64,000 bases of DNA from CAVZVZ01 sp963778895. Its GTDB lineage: Bacteria > Actinomycetota > Acidimicrobiia > Acidimicrobiales > Acidimicrobilacustridaceae. Position numbers and translations under genes: made by a program. Under the pieces are notes generated by a model that ran no database searches, was not told the DNA's origin, and saw only the letters and a list, made by a program, of their open reading frames with translations. Shown piece by piece: positions 8,048-18,131 of the stretch. The stretch's first letter is position 1. Each line of letters opens with the position of its first letter. The DNA lies in NCBI GenBank assembly GCA_963778895.1, contig CAVZVZ010000005.1:744001-808000 (forward strand), written 5' to 3'.

Positions 8048-9768
8048 TCACTTGTTGTTGGTATCGATCCAGGTCTCGGTCACCCGGTGACTGCCTGACT
8101 GATACGGCAGGGACGGGATCGACGCAACATTGCCGGCGTCCGGGAGCGCGTTGTTCCAGAAATGCCGCACGTCGTTCTGGGCCGCGATCAACCACGTGGT
8201 GGTGTTGAGCCAGACGTACGGCACTTGCTCGCCCCAGATCTGCTGCACCTTGGCGTACTGCTCCTTGCGCACTGCCGGGTCCGGTGAGCCCCGCGCGATG
8301 TCGAGGGCTTGACTCAGGTCGTCGTTGGCGAACCGGGCGAAGTTCAGCGTGAGCGCGCCAACGGCGTTGTCCTTGTGCCACCAGACGTAGTCGACATCGG
8401 GGTCGGTCGCGCCGAACTGCCGCCACACGTTCGCCTGGTACTTACCCTGGACGGCGTCGGTGATGTACTGCCCCTGCTCGGTCTGCGTCAGCGTCACCTG
8501 CATGCCGACCGAGTTGTACATGCTCCTGGAGCAGCTGGGCGCCGGCTACCGACGTTCGGGTCCGTCGTCGAGCCCAGGGTGAAGGCCAGGTCCTTTCCGG
8601 TCTCGTTCTTGTACTGCTGAACCAGGTCCCTGGCCTTGGCCTGATCGAACTGAGGGAAGGGATTGTCCGCGTAGTACGGCGAGTCCTTCCCGAACGGACT
8701 GTTCGTCTTCTTCGACGGGTCGATCCCGAAGGTGGTGATCCAGGTGTCGTCGTCGGTCGCGTAGGCCACCGCCTGCCTGGCGGTCAGATTGTCGAACGGC
8801 GGTGCGGACGTGTTGAACATCACGAACGCCTCCTCGTTCTCGCCTCTGTCCTCCGCCGTCTGGATGTCGCCGGACTTCGACAGATCGCGCAGGGAGTTGA
8901 TGAACTGGTCCTGGCTCGTGTGCATGATCGAGATGTCGTTGGTCTGCAACGAGGCCTGGCGGGTCTGCACGTCCGGGATCGGTCGGAAGTCGACCTCGTC
9001 CAGGTAAGGCAGTTGCCTTCCCTGGTCATCCTTCATCCAGTAGTTCGGGTTGCGGGTGGCGACGAACTCCTTGTCCGGCGTCCAGGACTCGTACTTGAAC
9101 GGCCCGGTGCCGATCGGAATGCGCGACTTGTCGCCACCGGTGGCGTTGAGTTGGGCCGGCGCCACGATCACGCCGGCCTGGCCGGTCAACGTCGCGGGGA
9201 ACGAAGCCCAGGGCTGCTTCATCGTGACCGACACGGCGAGGTCGTTGCCGGGAACGGCGGAGATGGTGTCGATCCCCTTGAACGCGCCACCGGTCAGCGC
9301 CGAGCTCTGGATGCCCTGCATCGTGGCCACGGCGGCCGCCGCGTTGAGGGGCTCGCCGTTCTGGAACTGGATGTTCGGCCGCAGATTGATCGTCCACTGC
9401 TTGTAGTCAGCGCTCGGGACGAACGACGCCGCGAGGTACGGCTGGATGTTGCCCTCGGCGTCGTAGGCCGACAGAGGGTCGTAGATCGAGAACACGACCT
9501 GGTAGCCGGAGATGGCCCATCGGTCGTTGGTCGGGTCCCAACCGCTGGTCTCGGCCTCGACGCCGTAGACGAGCTTGCCACCAGTGGTGACATCCCCCGA
9601 GGACGCCTTGGTGACATCTGGGCTCACGGCCGCGTTCGTCGCTCCTCCACTGTCGTTCTTGCCGCTGTCGCCGCAGGCCGCGGCCAACAGCAGGGCTGCG
9701 ACCAGTACCGCGGCGAGTTGCCACCATGGCCGAACCGAGCGGTCACCTGTCAACTGCAAGTACTGCAT
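8048..9768 (-). CDS. Family 5 extracellular solute-binding lipoprotein, peptide/nickel type (frameshifted)
   Basis: Starts at ATG 9768 after a GGGGGAG ribosome-binding site. Residues 15-37 form a lipoprotein signal ending in LLLAAACGD (lipobox cysteine). The mature part has SBP_bac_5 features such as NLRPNIQFQNGEPLNAAAAV and NYWMKDDQG, with a C-terminal QIWGEQVPYVWLNTTTW. The reading frame breaks near 8520-8550; two extra bases (AGCCGG, and GAGCATG for GAGATG) restore it, and the total length modulo 3 agrees. Such proteins deliver oligopeptides to an ABC permease. No permease or ATPase is adjacent, so it is an orphan receptor or works with a distant transporter. Confidence 0.85.
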
Positions 9769-10093
9769 CAACTCCCCCTTACCTCAACGACGGCGTACCA
9801 GCACGCCAGCGCCACAGACCTACCGTCCGGACGCCTCCCCAATTCGTTGTCGCCGTGACTCTACGTGAGCGGCAGGACGGTGTGTTGGCGGTCACAGGCT
9901 CAGCCGATTGAACGGGCGCTCGAACACGACCCGTTGTGCCACTAGTCAGGTGCACGCAGGTGTGCTTTTGTGAACGGGATGAGAACGACCATCGAAAGGT
10001 CTGTTTCCTCCCTTGGCTGATCCTCTCGAGCGCGCGACACTCGCCGATGAGGGCGACAACGACACAGCCGAGAGGCAACGAGAGGACAAGGGC
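9769..10093. other. Divergent intergenic region without a recognisable gene
   Basis: 325 bases between the start of the solute-binding protein and the start of the small conserved protein at 10094. It must hold both promoters. I find no convincing ORF, tRNA or riboswitch. One short hairpin-like stretch, GCAC-N6-GTGC followed by TTTT, sits near 9953-9969 on the plus strand, but no plus-strand gene ends before it. Confidence 0.5.
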
Positions 10094-10360
10094 ATGACCG
10101 TGCCACAGGTACTCGAACCGCCCGCACGCCCCGAAACCGGCCCCCCGTCGGTCAGCATCCCTGACCCGTTCCTGACCCCTGGAACTCGCGTCGAGTTGCG
10201 CAAGCGCCTCGACGGCGACTGGGCCCGCGGCTTCGAGGTGGTGAGCGCCGGGCCGGAGGGCTATCGCGTGCGTCGTCTGTCAGACGGCGGCGAGCTCCCC
10301 CTGGTGTTCCAGGATGACGACGTGCGCAAGGAGAAGAAGCGCGGCACTTGGTGGTACTAG
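10094..10360 (+). CDS. Small conserved protein with a C-terminal basic-aromatic motif
   Basis: 88 residues from ATG 10094; a longer frame begins at 10013 but the internal ATG follows a purine-rich stretch and begins the conserved part. The N-terminus is proline-rich. Residues about 32-75 look like a small SH3/Tudor-like beta barrel (TRVELRKRLDGDWARGFEVV, YRVRRLSDGGELPLVF), and the protein ends KEKKRGTWWY. I have the impression that this architecture recurs in Acidimicrobiia, but the function is unknown. Confidence 0.65.
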   Translation: MTVPQVLEPPARPETGPPSVSIPDPFLTPGTRVELRKRLDGDWARGFEVVSAGPEGYRVRRLSDGGELPLVFQDDDVRKEKKRGTWWY

Positions 10361-10381
10361 GACGGCGGTTCGCCGACTCCG

Positions 10382-10666
10382 TCACCTAGAGCGCGCGATG
10401 AACTCGTCGACCGGGATCGCCGTGAGCGTGGTGGTCTTCAACGTGCCCCGAGCCGCCAGCGTGGTGGCGATGCGGCTCATGGTCACCGTGTCGGGCGCCT
10501 CGATGATCGTCATGAAGTCCCACTGACCGAGCAACGCGTACTGGGCCAACACCGACGCACCCATGGCCTCGACCTCGCCGTTGACCTCCTTGATGCGCTT
10601 GGGGTTCTCGCGCAAGGTCGCCGAACCGTCGGGACCGAGGACGGAGAGCATCAGGAAGGTCGGCAT
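10382..10666 (-). CDS. GYD-domain protein
   Basis: 94 residues from ATG 10666 (MPTFLMLSVLG), with an alternative GTG two codons upstream. The sequence follows the GYD family: LSVLGPDG near the start, KEVNGEVEAMGASVLAQYALLGQWDFMTIIEAPD, then IATTLAARGTLKTTTLTAIP. It is a compact ferredoxin-like fold with no known catalytic activity, often thought to be a stress or ligand-binding protein. It lies 11 bases downstream of rpiB and is probably co-transcribed with it. Confidence 0.8.
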   Translation of the reverse strand: MPTFLMLSVLGPDGSATLRENPKRIKEVNGEVEAMGASVLAQYALLGQWDFMTIIEAPDTVTMSRIATTLAARGTLKTTTLTAIPVDEFIARSR

Positions 10667-10677
10667 GCGCACCAAAG

Positions 10678-11088
10678 CTAGCCGAGCCGGTGAAAGTTGG
10701 TCTCTTCGGACGGGTCGGATTCGGTAGTCAGAAACGCGTCGACCATCTCTCGCGCCAGTTCGGGAGACGCGAGCCGATAACCGATCGCGAGGACGTTGGC
10801 GTCGTTCCACTTGCGGGCGCCTTCGGCCGTCTCGGCGTCGGTGCACAATGCCGCTCGTACTCCAGCAACCTTGTTGGCGGCGATGCTCACACCCGTCCCG
10901 GTGTAGCAACAGATCACGCCACGGTCGGCCGCGCCCGATGCCACGGCCTCGCCCACACGACGGCCGACCTCGGGCCACGGATCACCATCGGCCAGCTCGA
11001 CGACATCGTGGCCGCGGTCCCGCAGTCGCCGCACCACCACCTCATGCAGGGGGTGACCCTCGTCGTCGCCTCCGAAAGCGATTCGCAC
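10678..11088 (-). CDS. rpiB: Ribose-5-phosphate isomerase B-type (RpiB/LacAB) sugar-phosphate isomerase
   Basis: 136 residues from GTG 11088. Signatures: RIAFGGDDEGH at the N-terminus (phosphate/sugar loop), GVICCYTGTGVSIAANKVAGVRAALC (catalytic cysteine and anion-binding GTG loop), and WNDANVLAIGYRL. The family interconverts ribose 5-phosphate and ribulose 5-phosphate or related aldose/ketose phosphates. The usual CGTG is CYTG here, seen in some LacA/B-like or atypical members, so the exact sugar is uncertain. It is divergent from the GH38 mannosidase gene (98-bp gap). Confidence 0.85.
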   Translation of the reverse strand: MRIAFGGDDEGHPLHEVVVRRLRDRGHDVVELADGDPWPEVGRRVGEAVASGAADRGVICCYTGTGVSIAANKVAGVRAALCTDAETAEGARKWNDANVLAIGYRLASPELAREMVDAFLTTESDPSEETNFHRLG

Positions 11089-11186
11089 ACGGGCGAGAAT
11101 AAGCCCGCCATGCTGCTTGCTGCGCCGACCGGCGTCGCCTTGGTACCGCCGCGGCGCCCGCGGCGTCGCAACCATAAGCTCCGTAC

Positions 11187-13844
11187 ATGACTCGTGACGT
11201 GGCCGTCGTTCCGCACACCCACTGGGATCGCGAGTGGTACGAGGCGTACCAGACGTTCCGCCTGAAGCTCGTCGACCTGGTCGACGACCTGCTGCCGTTG
11301 CTCGAACGCGACCCCGCCTTCGCGCACTTCATGCTCGACGGACAGATGGCCGTCGTCGACGACTACCTCGAGGTACGGCCGGAGAACGAAGCTCGCATCC
11401 GGCATCTCGCGCAGAGCGGCCGGCTCGGCATGGGTCCTTGGTACATCCTCATGGACGAGTTCCTCGTGTCGGGCGAGACGATGGTGCGCGACTTGCAGCT
11501 CGGATTCGAGAAAGCGGCGGCCTTCGGCGGGGCCATGGAGGTCGGCTACCTGCCGGACATGTTCGGCCACGTCGCGCAGATGCCCCAGCTCCTGCAGCAG
11601 TTCGGTTTGGACCACGCGGTCGTGTGGCGGGGAGTGCCCGCGGCCGTCGACCGCAGCGCGTTCTGGTGGAAAGCGCTCGACGGCTCAACGGTGCGCGCCG
11701 AGTACCTGCTCGAGGGTTACGGCAACGGCGCGGCGCTGCCGGACGACGCCAAGGATCTGGTCGCGATGGTCGAGCAGTTCGAACGCGATCACGAGTCGTT
11801 CCTGCTCGACGGCGCGGTGCTCTGGATGAACGGCACCGACCACCTGCTGCCGAAGCCGTGGCTCGGGCGCGTCATCGGCGAAGCCAACGACGCGCAGGAG
11901 GACTACCGCTTCCGTGTCGCGTCGCTGGCGAGCTACCTGAACGCCGCCACGACCGAGGGGCTCCCGACTTGGCAGGGCGAACTGCGATCGGGCGCACGGG
12001 CGAACCTGCTCTTCGGCGTGGGCTCGAACCGGGTCGACGTGAAACAAGCGGCGGCACGAGCCGAACGCGAGCTCGAACGTCGCGCCGAGCCGCTCAGCGC
12101 GCTGTATCTCCCGGCAGACCGTTGGCCGGCATCGTTGTTGGCCACGGCGTGGCGCGAGGTGATCCGCAACGCGGCCCACGATTCGAGCTGTGCGTGCTCG
12201 ATCGACGAGGTGTGCGACGCGGTACTGCACCGCTATGCCGAGGCGCGCCAGATCGGCGAGGGCCTCGCCGAGCGCGCCGTCGCGGCGCTCGCGTCGTCGG
12301 TGGCCACTGCCGGACCGCTCGCCGTCAACGCCTCGCCGCACGCTCGTGGCGCAGTTGTCGAACTTCATCTGCCCGGCACCGAGCCCGTAGCGGGTACGCA
12401 GGTGCTCTCGGTCAGCGACGGGCGCGCCGGAACCGATGGCATCACCCGTGCGGACACCGTGACCCTGGTGCAGGCCGCGATGGACGGCATGCACGAGCTA
12501 CGCGACGTGGAGATCGAGATCGGCGACGACGGCGTGCTCGACGTGCGGCTGGTGTGCAGCATCGACGGCACCGGCTCGCGGTACGCGGGGCCGGCCAAGA
12601 GCGTCGTCAACGACGCCGCGCGCGAGCAGCCCGACGGCCCGGCGCGCATCGCGATCGTCACGCCACCCTCGCAACACGTCCTCGCCTGGGTAGATGATGT
12701 ACCCGGTTTCGGTTGGTCGACCATCGACCTGAACCCGAGGAACCTGAGCCCGAGCGATCTGGCGCCCGTGGTCGTGACCGACGACGCCGCGCCGTCCGTC
12801 AGCAACGGCCTGGTCACCGTCGAGGTCGACGCCGCGACGGGAACCTTCTCGCTCGACGGGACATCGGGGCTCGGCCAGCTCGTCGACGACGGTGACTCCG
12901 GGGACACGTACAACTACTCGCCGCCCCGCAAGGACCGACTGGTCGACGAGCCGGCAAACGTCTCGGTGCGCGTCACGGAGCGTGGGCCGCTGCGGGCGCG
13001 TGTCGTGATCGACCGCACGTACGTGTGGCCCGAACGCGTCTTCTTCGGCGAACGCAGCGGCGAGCGCGAGGTCCCCACCACGACCACGATCGAAGTGCGT
13101 GCAGGTAGCGCCATCGTCCACGTGACGACCGAGCTCGACAACACCTGTCGAGACCACCGATTGCGGGCGATGTTCCCGCTGCCCCGACGAGCGACGACCT
13201 CGTCGGCTGAGTGTGCCTTTGCCGTGGTCGAGCGCGGGTTGATCGCCGAGGGTGGACCCAACGAAGTCGGCTATCCGATGTATCCGTCGCGACGGTTCGT
13301 GGTCGCCGGCGGTCTCACGGTGCTGCACGAGGGTCTGCTCGAATACGAGCTGGTCGACATCGACGATCAGGGCGCCGGCGCGCTCGCGCTCACGCTCCTG
13401 CGGGCCACGGGACTCCTGTCGAACGGGCCGATGGCCTCGCGGCCGCTCCCGGCGGGTCCGTTCACGCGCACCGACGGTGCCCAGGTGATCGGCGCCGCAC
13501 TCGTTCCGATACGCCCTGCTCGCCGGCGACGACCCGACCGCGGCGTACGCCGCCGTCGACGACGCCTTCTTGCCCATGATCGTCACGAGGGCCGCCGGCG
13601 GCGGCACCCGAGACGCCCACGGATCGGAGCTGTCGGTTCAGGGCGGCTGTCGTCTCGTCGGTGCTCCGCGACTGCCGGTCAGCTTGTCGTGCGCGTGTTC
13701 AACCCCACCGACCGGGCCACAACCGTGGAGATCGCCGGGCGTCACGGCTGGCTCGTCGATCTGCGAGGCCGTCCGGTCGAGCCCTTCGACGGCACCTTCA
13801 AGTTGGAGCCGTGGCGGATCGCCACCGCCCAACTCAGCGACTGA
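11187..13844 (+). CDS. GH38 alpha-mannosidase / mannosylglycerate hydrolase-like (frameshifted near the 3' end)
   Basis: About 885 residues. The N-terminal catalytic domain opens with PHTHWDREWY (zinc ligands H12 and D14) and carries GYLPDMFGHVAQMPQ with the presumed nucleophile D124. Middle and C-terminal beta domains follow, ending RIATAQLSD. The frame shifts near 13494-13495 (one extra C; ALLAGDDPTAAYAAVDDAF is in the shifted frame) and returns by about 13690. The enzyme removes alpha-mannosyl residues; the HTHWDREWY start is typical of bacterial MngB-like members. There is no signal peptide, so it acts on cytoplasmic substrates. A CATAAG element 8 bases before ATG suggests a very short leader. 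Confidence 0.9.
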   Translation: MTRDVAVVPHTHWDREWYEAYQTFRLKLVDLVDDLLPLLERDPAFAHFMLDGQMAVVDDYLEVRPENEARIRHLAQSGRLGMGPWYILMDEFLVSGETMVRDLQLGFEKAAAFGGAMEVGYLPDMFGHVAQMPQLLQQFGLDHAVVWRGVPAAVDRSAFWWKALDGSTVRAEYLLEGYGNGAALPDDAKDLVAMVEQFERDHESFLLDGAVLWMNGTDHLLPKPWLGRVIGEANDAQEDYRFRVASLASYLNAATTEGLPTWQGELRSGARANLLFGVGSNRVDVKQAAARAERELERRAEPLSALYLPADRWPASLLATAWREVIRNAAHDSSCACSIDEVCDAVLHRYAEARQIGEGLAERAVAALASSVATAGPLAVNASPHARGAVVELHLPGTEPVAGTQVLSVSDGRAGTDGITRADTVTLVQAAMDGMHELRDVEIEIGDDGVLDVRLVCSIDGTGSRYAGPAKSVVNDAAREQPDGPARIAIVTPPSQHVLAWVDDVPGFGWSTIDLNPRNLSPSDLAPVVVTDDAAPSVSNGLVTVEVDAATGTFSLDGTSGLGQLVDDGDSGDTYNYSPPRKDRLVDEPANVSVRVTERGPLRARVVIDRTYVWPERVFFGERSGEREVPTTTTIEVRAGSAIVHVTTELDNTCRDHRLRAMFPLPRRATTSSAECAFAVVERGLIAEGGPNEVGYPMYPSRRFVVAGGLTVLHEGLLEYELVDIDDQGAGALALTLLRATGLLSNGPMASRPLPAGPFTRTDGAQVIGAALVPIRPARRRRPDRGVRRRRRRLLAHDRHEGRRRRHPRRPRIGAVGSGRLSSRRCSATAGQLVVRVFNPTDRATTVEIAGRHGWLVDLRGRPVEPFDGTFKLEPWRIATAQLSD

Positions 13845-13856
13845 ACTGCTGATCCG

Positions 13857-14579
13857 CTACGGACGAATGACCTCGAAGGAAACGGCGTGCTGGGTTCCGA
13901 GACGCGCTCCGGTGGCCTCGGCCCCACTTCGCAGGAACGAGTCCGCGTCGGCGCCGACGTGTTCGAGGTAGCGCGCGTGCTCGCGGAGTGACGCGATGCC
14001 GCGATCGAGATAGCCGGTCACATCCGTGGCGTGGGTCGACTGCGGTGAAGCGCTGACGCAAACCATCGCGACGCCGCTCCACGGCTCGAGACCTTCGTCG
14101 ATGAGCTCGGGGAAGATCCACGGGTTGGCGGCGTCGCGCACACCGTCGAGCACAGCCAGGCCCACGTTGCGGTGGTCGGCCATGTTGAACGAGGGTCCAC
14201 CCCAGGTGTCGCGATGGTTGATCGTGAGCACGACCTCGGGCCGGTTCTGCCGAACCGCGCGGGCGATGTCACGACGTAGAGGCAACCCGTACTCCACCAC
14301 GCCGTCGCGGTAGTCGAGGAAGGCGACGCGCTCGACACCTACGACGGCCGCGCTCCGACGCTCCTCGTCCTCGCGTAGAGGGCCGGCCTCGTCCGGCGGG
14401 ATGGCGAGGCCGGCCTCACCTCGCGTGACGAGCAGGTACGAGACGGACTTTCGCGCCGCGGTCCACTTGGCCACTGCGCTGGCCATGCCGTACTCGAAGT
14501 CGTCGGGATGGGCGGCAACGGCCAGGGCGCGCGTCCAGTCCTCCGGTAGGACCTCCAGCGGCGGGGGGGCGTCGGTCAC
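13857..14579 (-). CDS. PIG-L/LmbE-family deacetylase
   Basis: 240 residues from GTG 14579. AVAAHPDDFEYG carries the family's metal-binding AHPDD motif, and TINHRDTWGGPSFNMADHRNVG supplies the later H-x-x-H-type ligand region. The family de-N-acetylates sugars such as GlcNAc conjugates (MshB, Bca, PIG-L) with zinc. Its GTGA start overlaps the stop of the cyclase gene by 4 bases, making it the last gene of the gpsA operon. The substrate is unknown; the neighbourhood gives no mycothiol gene. Confidence 0.85.
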   Translation of the reverse strand: MTDAPPPLEVLPEDWTRALAVAAHPDDFEYGMASAVAKWTAARKSVSYLLVTRGEAGLAIPPDEAGPLREDEERRSAAVVGVERVAFLDYRDGVVEYGLPLRRDIARAVRQNRPEVVLTINHRDTWGGPSFNMADHRNVGLAVLDGVRDAANPWIFPELIDEGLEPWSGVAMVCVSASPQSTHATDVTGYLDRGIASLREHARYLEHVGADADSFLRSGAEATGARLGTQHAVSFEVIRP

Positions 14580-16263
14580 TGATCGTCGTCCTTCTTCTTG
14601 TTCTTGCGGCCCTTGGCCCGACGATCCGTGCGCGCCTTGGCCTCCTTGGCCGCGTCCCGCGTGGCCTTGTCGGCTTTGCGTGCCACCTCTTCGGCCACGC
14701 GCTTCACCTTGCGGCTGGCCTCTTCGTTGACCTTGCGGGACTTCTCCTCGGCATCGACCAGAGCCTGTTCGATGCGTTTGCGCGCGTCGATCTCGGCTTC
14801 CTCGACCCGTTGCCGGGCCTCCCGCTCGATCTCCTCGAGCTGGCGCTCGGCTTCGATGTCGGCTTCGTCCGCCTTTTCCTCGGCCTCGTTCTCGAGCTCG
14901 CGCAACCGCCGGGCCGCCTCGAGGTCGCTCAACAGCGCCACCTGCATCTCCGGATCCAGATCGGCCTCGAGCACCGCCTCGGTCAACGCCTCGAGTTGTC
15001 CAGTACTCGGATCAGCCACCCCGGACGGCGTCAGCAACTCCTCGGCGATCGGCTCGGGCAATTCGGCCGAGCGCTTCTCGGCATCCTGCTGCAAGTCGAT
15101 CCATCGCTCACGCAGGAACTCGCGACGAGAAGTGCGACGACGCGCTCGCGTGTACGGCGTGTCCCGCCGATCAGTGGCGCGGCGCAGCGTGAACAGCTGC
15201 ACGCGACCGATGTCGCGCAGGTTGTGCGAACGCAAGGAGCGCAGCACGAACTCCTCGTCGTCCCGAAGGGCGTCGGCCAACTCCTTCGAGACCACCACGG
15301 TGCCGGGATAGGCGACGCTCACGATGCGATTCGCCAGGTTCACGACGTTGCCGTACACGTCCGCGTCCCGTTCGAGCACGGACCCGCACGCCAACCCGAC
15401 GCGCACGTCCGACAGGTCGTCGTCGTCCCGGAAGCGCTCGGCCAGATCGAGAGCGAGGGCAGCACCCGGCGCGCGGCTGATCGTGCAGGAACATCACCTC
15501 GTCACCGATCATCTTCACGACCCGACCGCCGTGATCCGCGACCACGTCGTAGGCGATGGATTCGAACCGCCCCACCACCTCGGCCAGCTCGGCTTCCTCG
15601 AGCTGCTGGGTCTTGGCCGTGAAGCCGACCAGGTCGGCAAAGCCCACGAGCACGGCCTCGGTGCCGCCCTCGTTCGCCGAAGCGCGCATGATGCGGCGCC
15701 GCGCCGCCGCCGCGAGCTGGCGGCGCCACACGAACTCGATCAACTTCGGCATCAACGACAGCAACTCGGCGCTACTGCGCGGCGTGACGGGGAACCCGAG
15801 GGACTCACCGGGTTCGACGGTTTCGCGTCGGATCTGCATGGCATCGACCTGAGCGGTGGCCACGCGATCGAGCGAGGAGCCGATCACCCGGGCCATCTGC
15901 AAGGCCAAGTCCGGCTCGAGCGTGCCCTCGGCGATGAAGCTCACGGCCGCGCTCAGCATCTCGACGTCAGCCTCGGTGAAGAGCTTTTCGCCGGTGCGTG
16001 GGTCGGGGAAGCCGAGAGCACGCCAATACGAGCGGATCTCATCGCGCTCGACGCCGGACAACGCCGCCACTTCGGCCAGGTCGTAGCGCGGTTCGTCGAA
16101 CGACACGATCCGCTCCAGCGCGAGCAACTCCAGCGTGCCGTCTTCCGCGGCGCGGTCGATGTCGTCTCGGCGACACCCCCAGGTCGAGGAGGACGTCGCG
16201 CAGATCCACCGGTTCGTCGGTGTCCGGCGCGGTTGGGAGGGGTGGTTCGGTTGGCTCGGTCAT
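14576..16263 (-). CDS. Class III adenylate cyclase with N-terminal regulatory domain and long C-terminal coiled coil (frameshifted)
   Basis: About 562 residues from ATG 16263; the length modulo 3 fits two extra bases (near 16180 and 15478). The N-terminus (YDLAEVAALSG to RVIGSSLDRVATAQ) resembles the autoinhibitory, pH-responsive domain of mycobacterial Rv1264-type cyclases. The catalytic domain has GFADLVGFT and KMIGDEVMF (two metal-binding Asp, and an adenine-selecting Lys), then DVYGNVVNLANR (adenine-selecting Asp, transition-state Asn and Arg). The last roughly 190 residues are a charged Glu/Lys/Arg coiled coil ending KNKKKDDDQ. Its ATG overlaps the upstream gene's TGA. It should make cAMP; the tail may oligomerise it or bind a partner. 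Confidence 0.88.
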
Positions 16264-18094
16264 GCGAACGACGATGATGCCCCAGCGGCGCCACCCGGGT
16301 CGGCCGGATTGCTCGGGACCGGCGACCGGGGCGAGCAAGGCCTCGCCCCGAGGCTCGCTCGAACGCCAATTCGGGTCGAGACCGGGCGCCGTGATCTCCA
16401 CGGCCCCGGACGAGTCATCGTGGGTCACGAGCTCCCAGAGCAGCGCCGGTCGGTCGCCGTGCCAACGGACCGCGAAACCGAGGCGGCCCTCGGTCGTCGG
16501 CAGATCCTGAGCCTCCCAAGACTGGCCGAGCCACGTGTCGGGCACCACGGTGCAGAGCTGCAGCGCTGCGGGCTGCTCGCGTACCAACATCGTGCGGAGC
16601 TCGATCAGGAAGGCCGATGTCGCGGCGGGGTCGAGACCTCGCCCGCGAGCCCCACCACCCGACCTCGGATGAACGACCTCCGGCCACGTGCTCACCGGGG
16701 TCGCACGCTCGAGCATCTCCAGGATGCGGGTCACCGATGCACGATCGTCCGCCATCGCGAGGCCTACGCGCTCGGCGTCGGTCTGGAGCCGATCGTGCGA
16801 ACGCCGCGAAGTCCTCGCCGACCTCGGGCTGGCCCACACGCGGGAGGACCCGCGCCATCGCGGTCAGGCCGCGATGGCTCCACTCGACGTCGGTCGGTGC
16901 GCCGTCGCGCAACAACGAGCGCCGCCGAGCGCGCCGCCGCTTGTCGATCCAATGTCCGGCTTTGGCAATCGGGCCGATCAGCCGCTCGACGAGCGCGTCG
17001 TCGCGGCAGAGCTCCCAATGCCGGGCAAGGGCCCACAGCACCGCGCCGTTCGTGGCCAAGGCATCGTCGGGAGAGATGATCCCTCCGTCGAGGCGTTGCT
17101 CGTCGGGTACGGCCGCGAGCAGTTCCTCGGCCTCGGTGTGGAAGCCGAAGAGATCCAGCGCGCCAATGACGCTCGCGGCGACGGTCCACGGCACCGCTTG
17201 GTCCGGCCACACCACGACGTCCTCGCCGGTCGGGAAGAGCAGGAGGTCCGTACGAGCGGCGTCGAGCACGCGCCGGAAGCGGTCGTCGGGGACGTCGAGC
17301 CGAGGCCCGCGATCGACCTGCACCTGCCAACCCCTCACCACGTCGGCCGCAGCAGGAAGGGCGGCCGGCCGGCTCACCGTGTCGGCGGCGGACTGCATCG
17401 GCAACACGACCCGCAACGCCGCGGTGTGCGGCAGGGGGAACACGAACGCGGCCTCGGCCTGACCGCCTGTCGCACGCCGCCACGAGCTCGGCGTCGGGTG
17501 CTTCGGCCGCGCCCGAGGTGACGACATCGAGGATCGACCCCGAGCAATCGACCGCCGCCCGCGCCGGGGCCTTCGGGAACACGACGGCAACGTTGTCGTC
17601 GACCTCCACGGTGGTGCCGCGCAGAACCACCTTGCCGAGCCGATCCCCGCGACGCCGGGTCGTACGGGCACGACCGCCAGGGCGACGGCAAACGGGATCG
17701 ACGTGCGGTTCTCGATCTCGACGACCACCACTGGGCCCGACGCACTCTGCGCGGCGTAGGCGCGGTGCACCGCGTCGCCACCGGGCACGCGCATCGCGGT
17801 CTCGATCACCGGCGCGCCCTCGATCCGCTGTTGGCGGACCGCCGCCTCGCGCGACGGCACATGCCAGCGATCGTCGGCACCGATCCACCAGTCGAGCGAC
17901 CAGCCCGAGGGACGTGGACTCACCAGACCTCGAGGATCGACGACCGCGCGTTCGACCGTGCTCACCGTGCCGAGCTGCACCCAGTCGCGATGCGTCACGT
18001 TGACGGAGTCGGCGTCGGGCTCGAACTCGGGGCTGTCGGGATCGAGTTGGCGCTCGAGCCACCACGGCCCGATCGGCTCGTTCGTACGCCTCAT
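16260..18094 (-). CDS. Uncharacterised glycoside-hydrolase-like protein (several frameshifts)
   Basis: About 610 residues after repair. The N-terminal beta-rich half starts GPWWLERQLDPDSPEF and includes SLDWWIGADDRWHVPSREAA. The C-terminal half has helix-pair segments such as AASVIGALDLFGFHTEAEELLAAV and DGGIISPDDALATNGAVLWALARHWEL, resembling the alpha/alpha-toroid of glucoamylase- or amylo-1,6-glucosidase-type enzymes. The frame changes near 17625, 17470, 16790 and close to the 3' end. The stop probably overlaps the cyclase ATG (ATGA). It follows gpsA by 37 bases. A sugar-processing role is an inference from fold-like patterns only; no catalytic residues are assigned. Confidence 0.6.
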
Positions 18095-18131
18095 GCCGGC
18101 GGGGTCATGACCGCGATCATGCCAACGCGCA

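Noticed and set aside
9945..9975. Hairpin plus T-run resembling a terminator
   Set aside because: The stem is only four base pairs and no plus-strand gene ends upstream of it.
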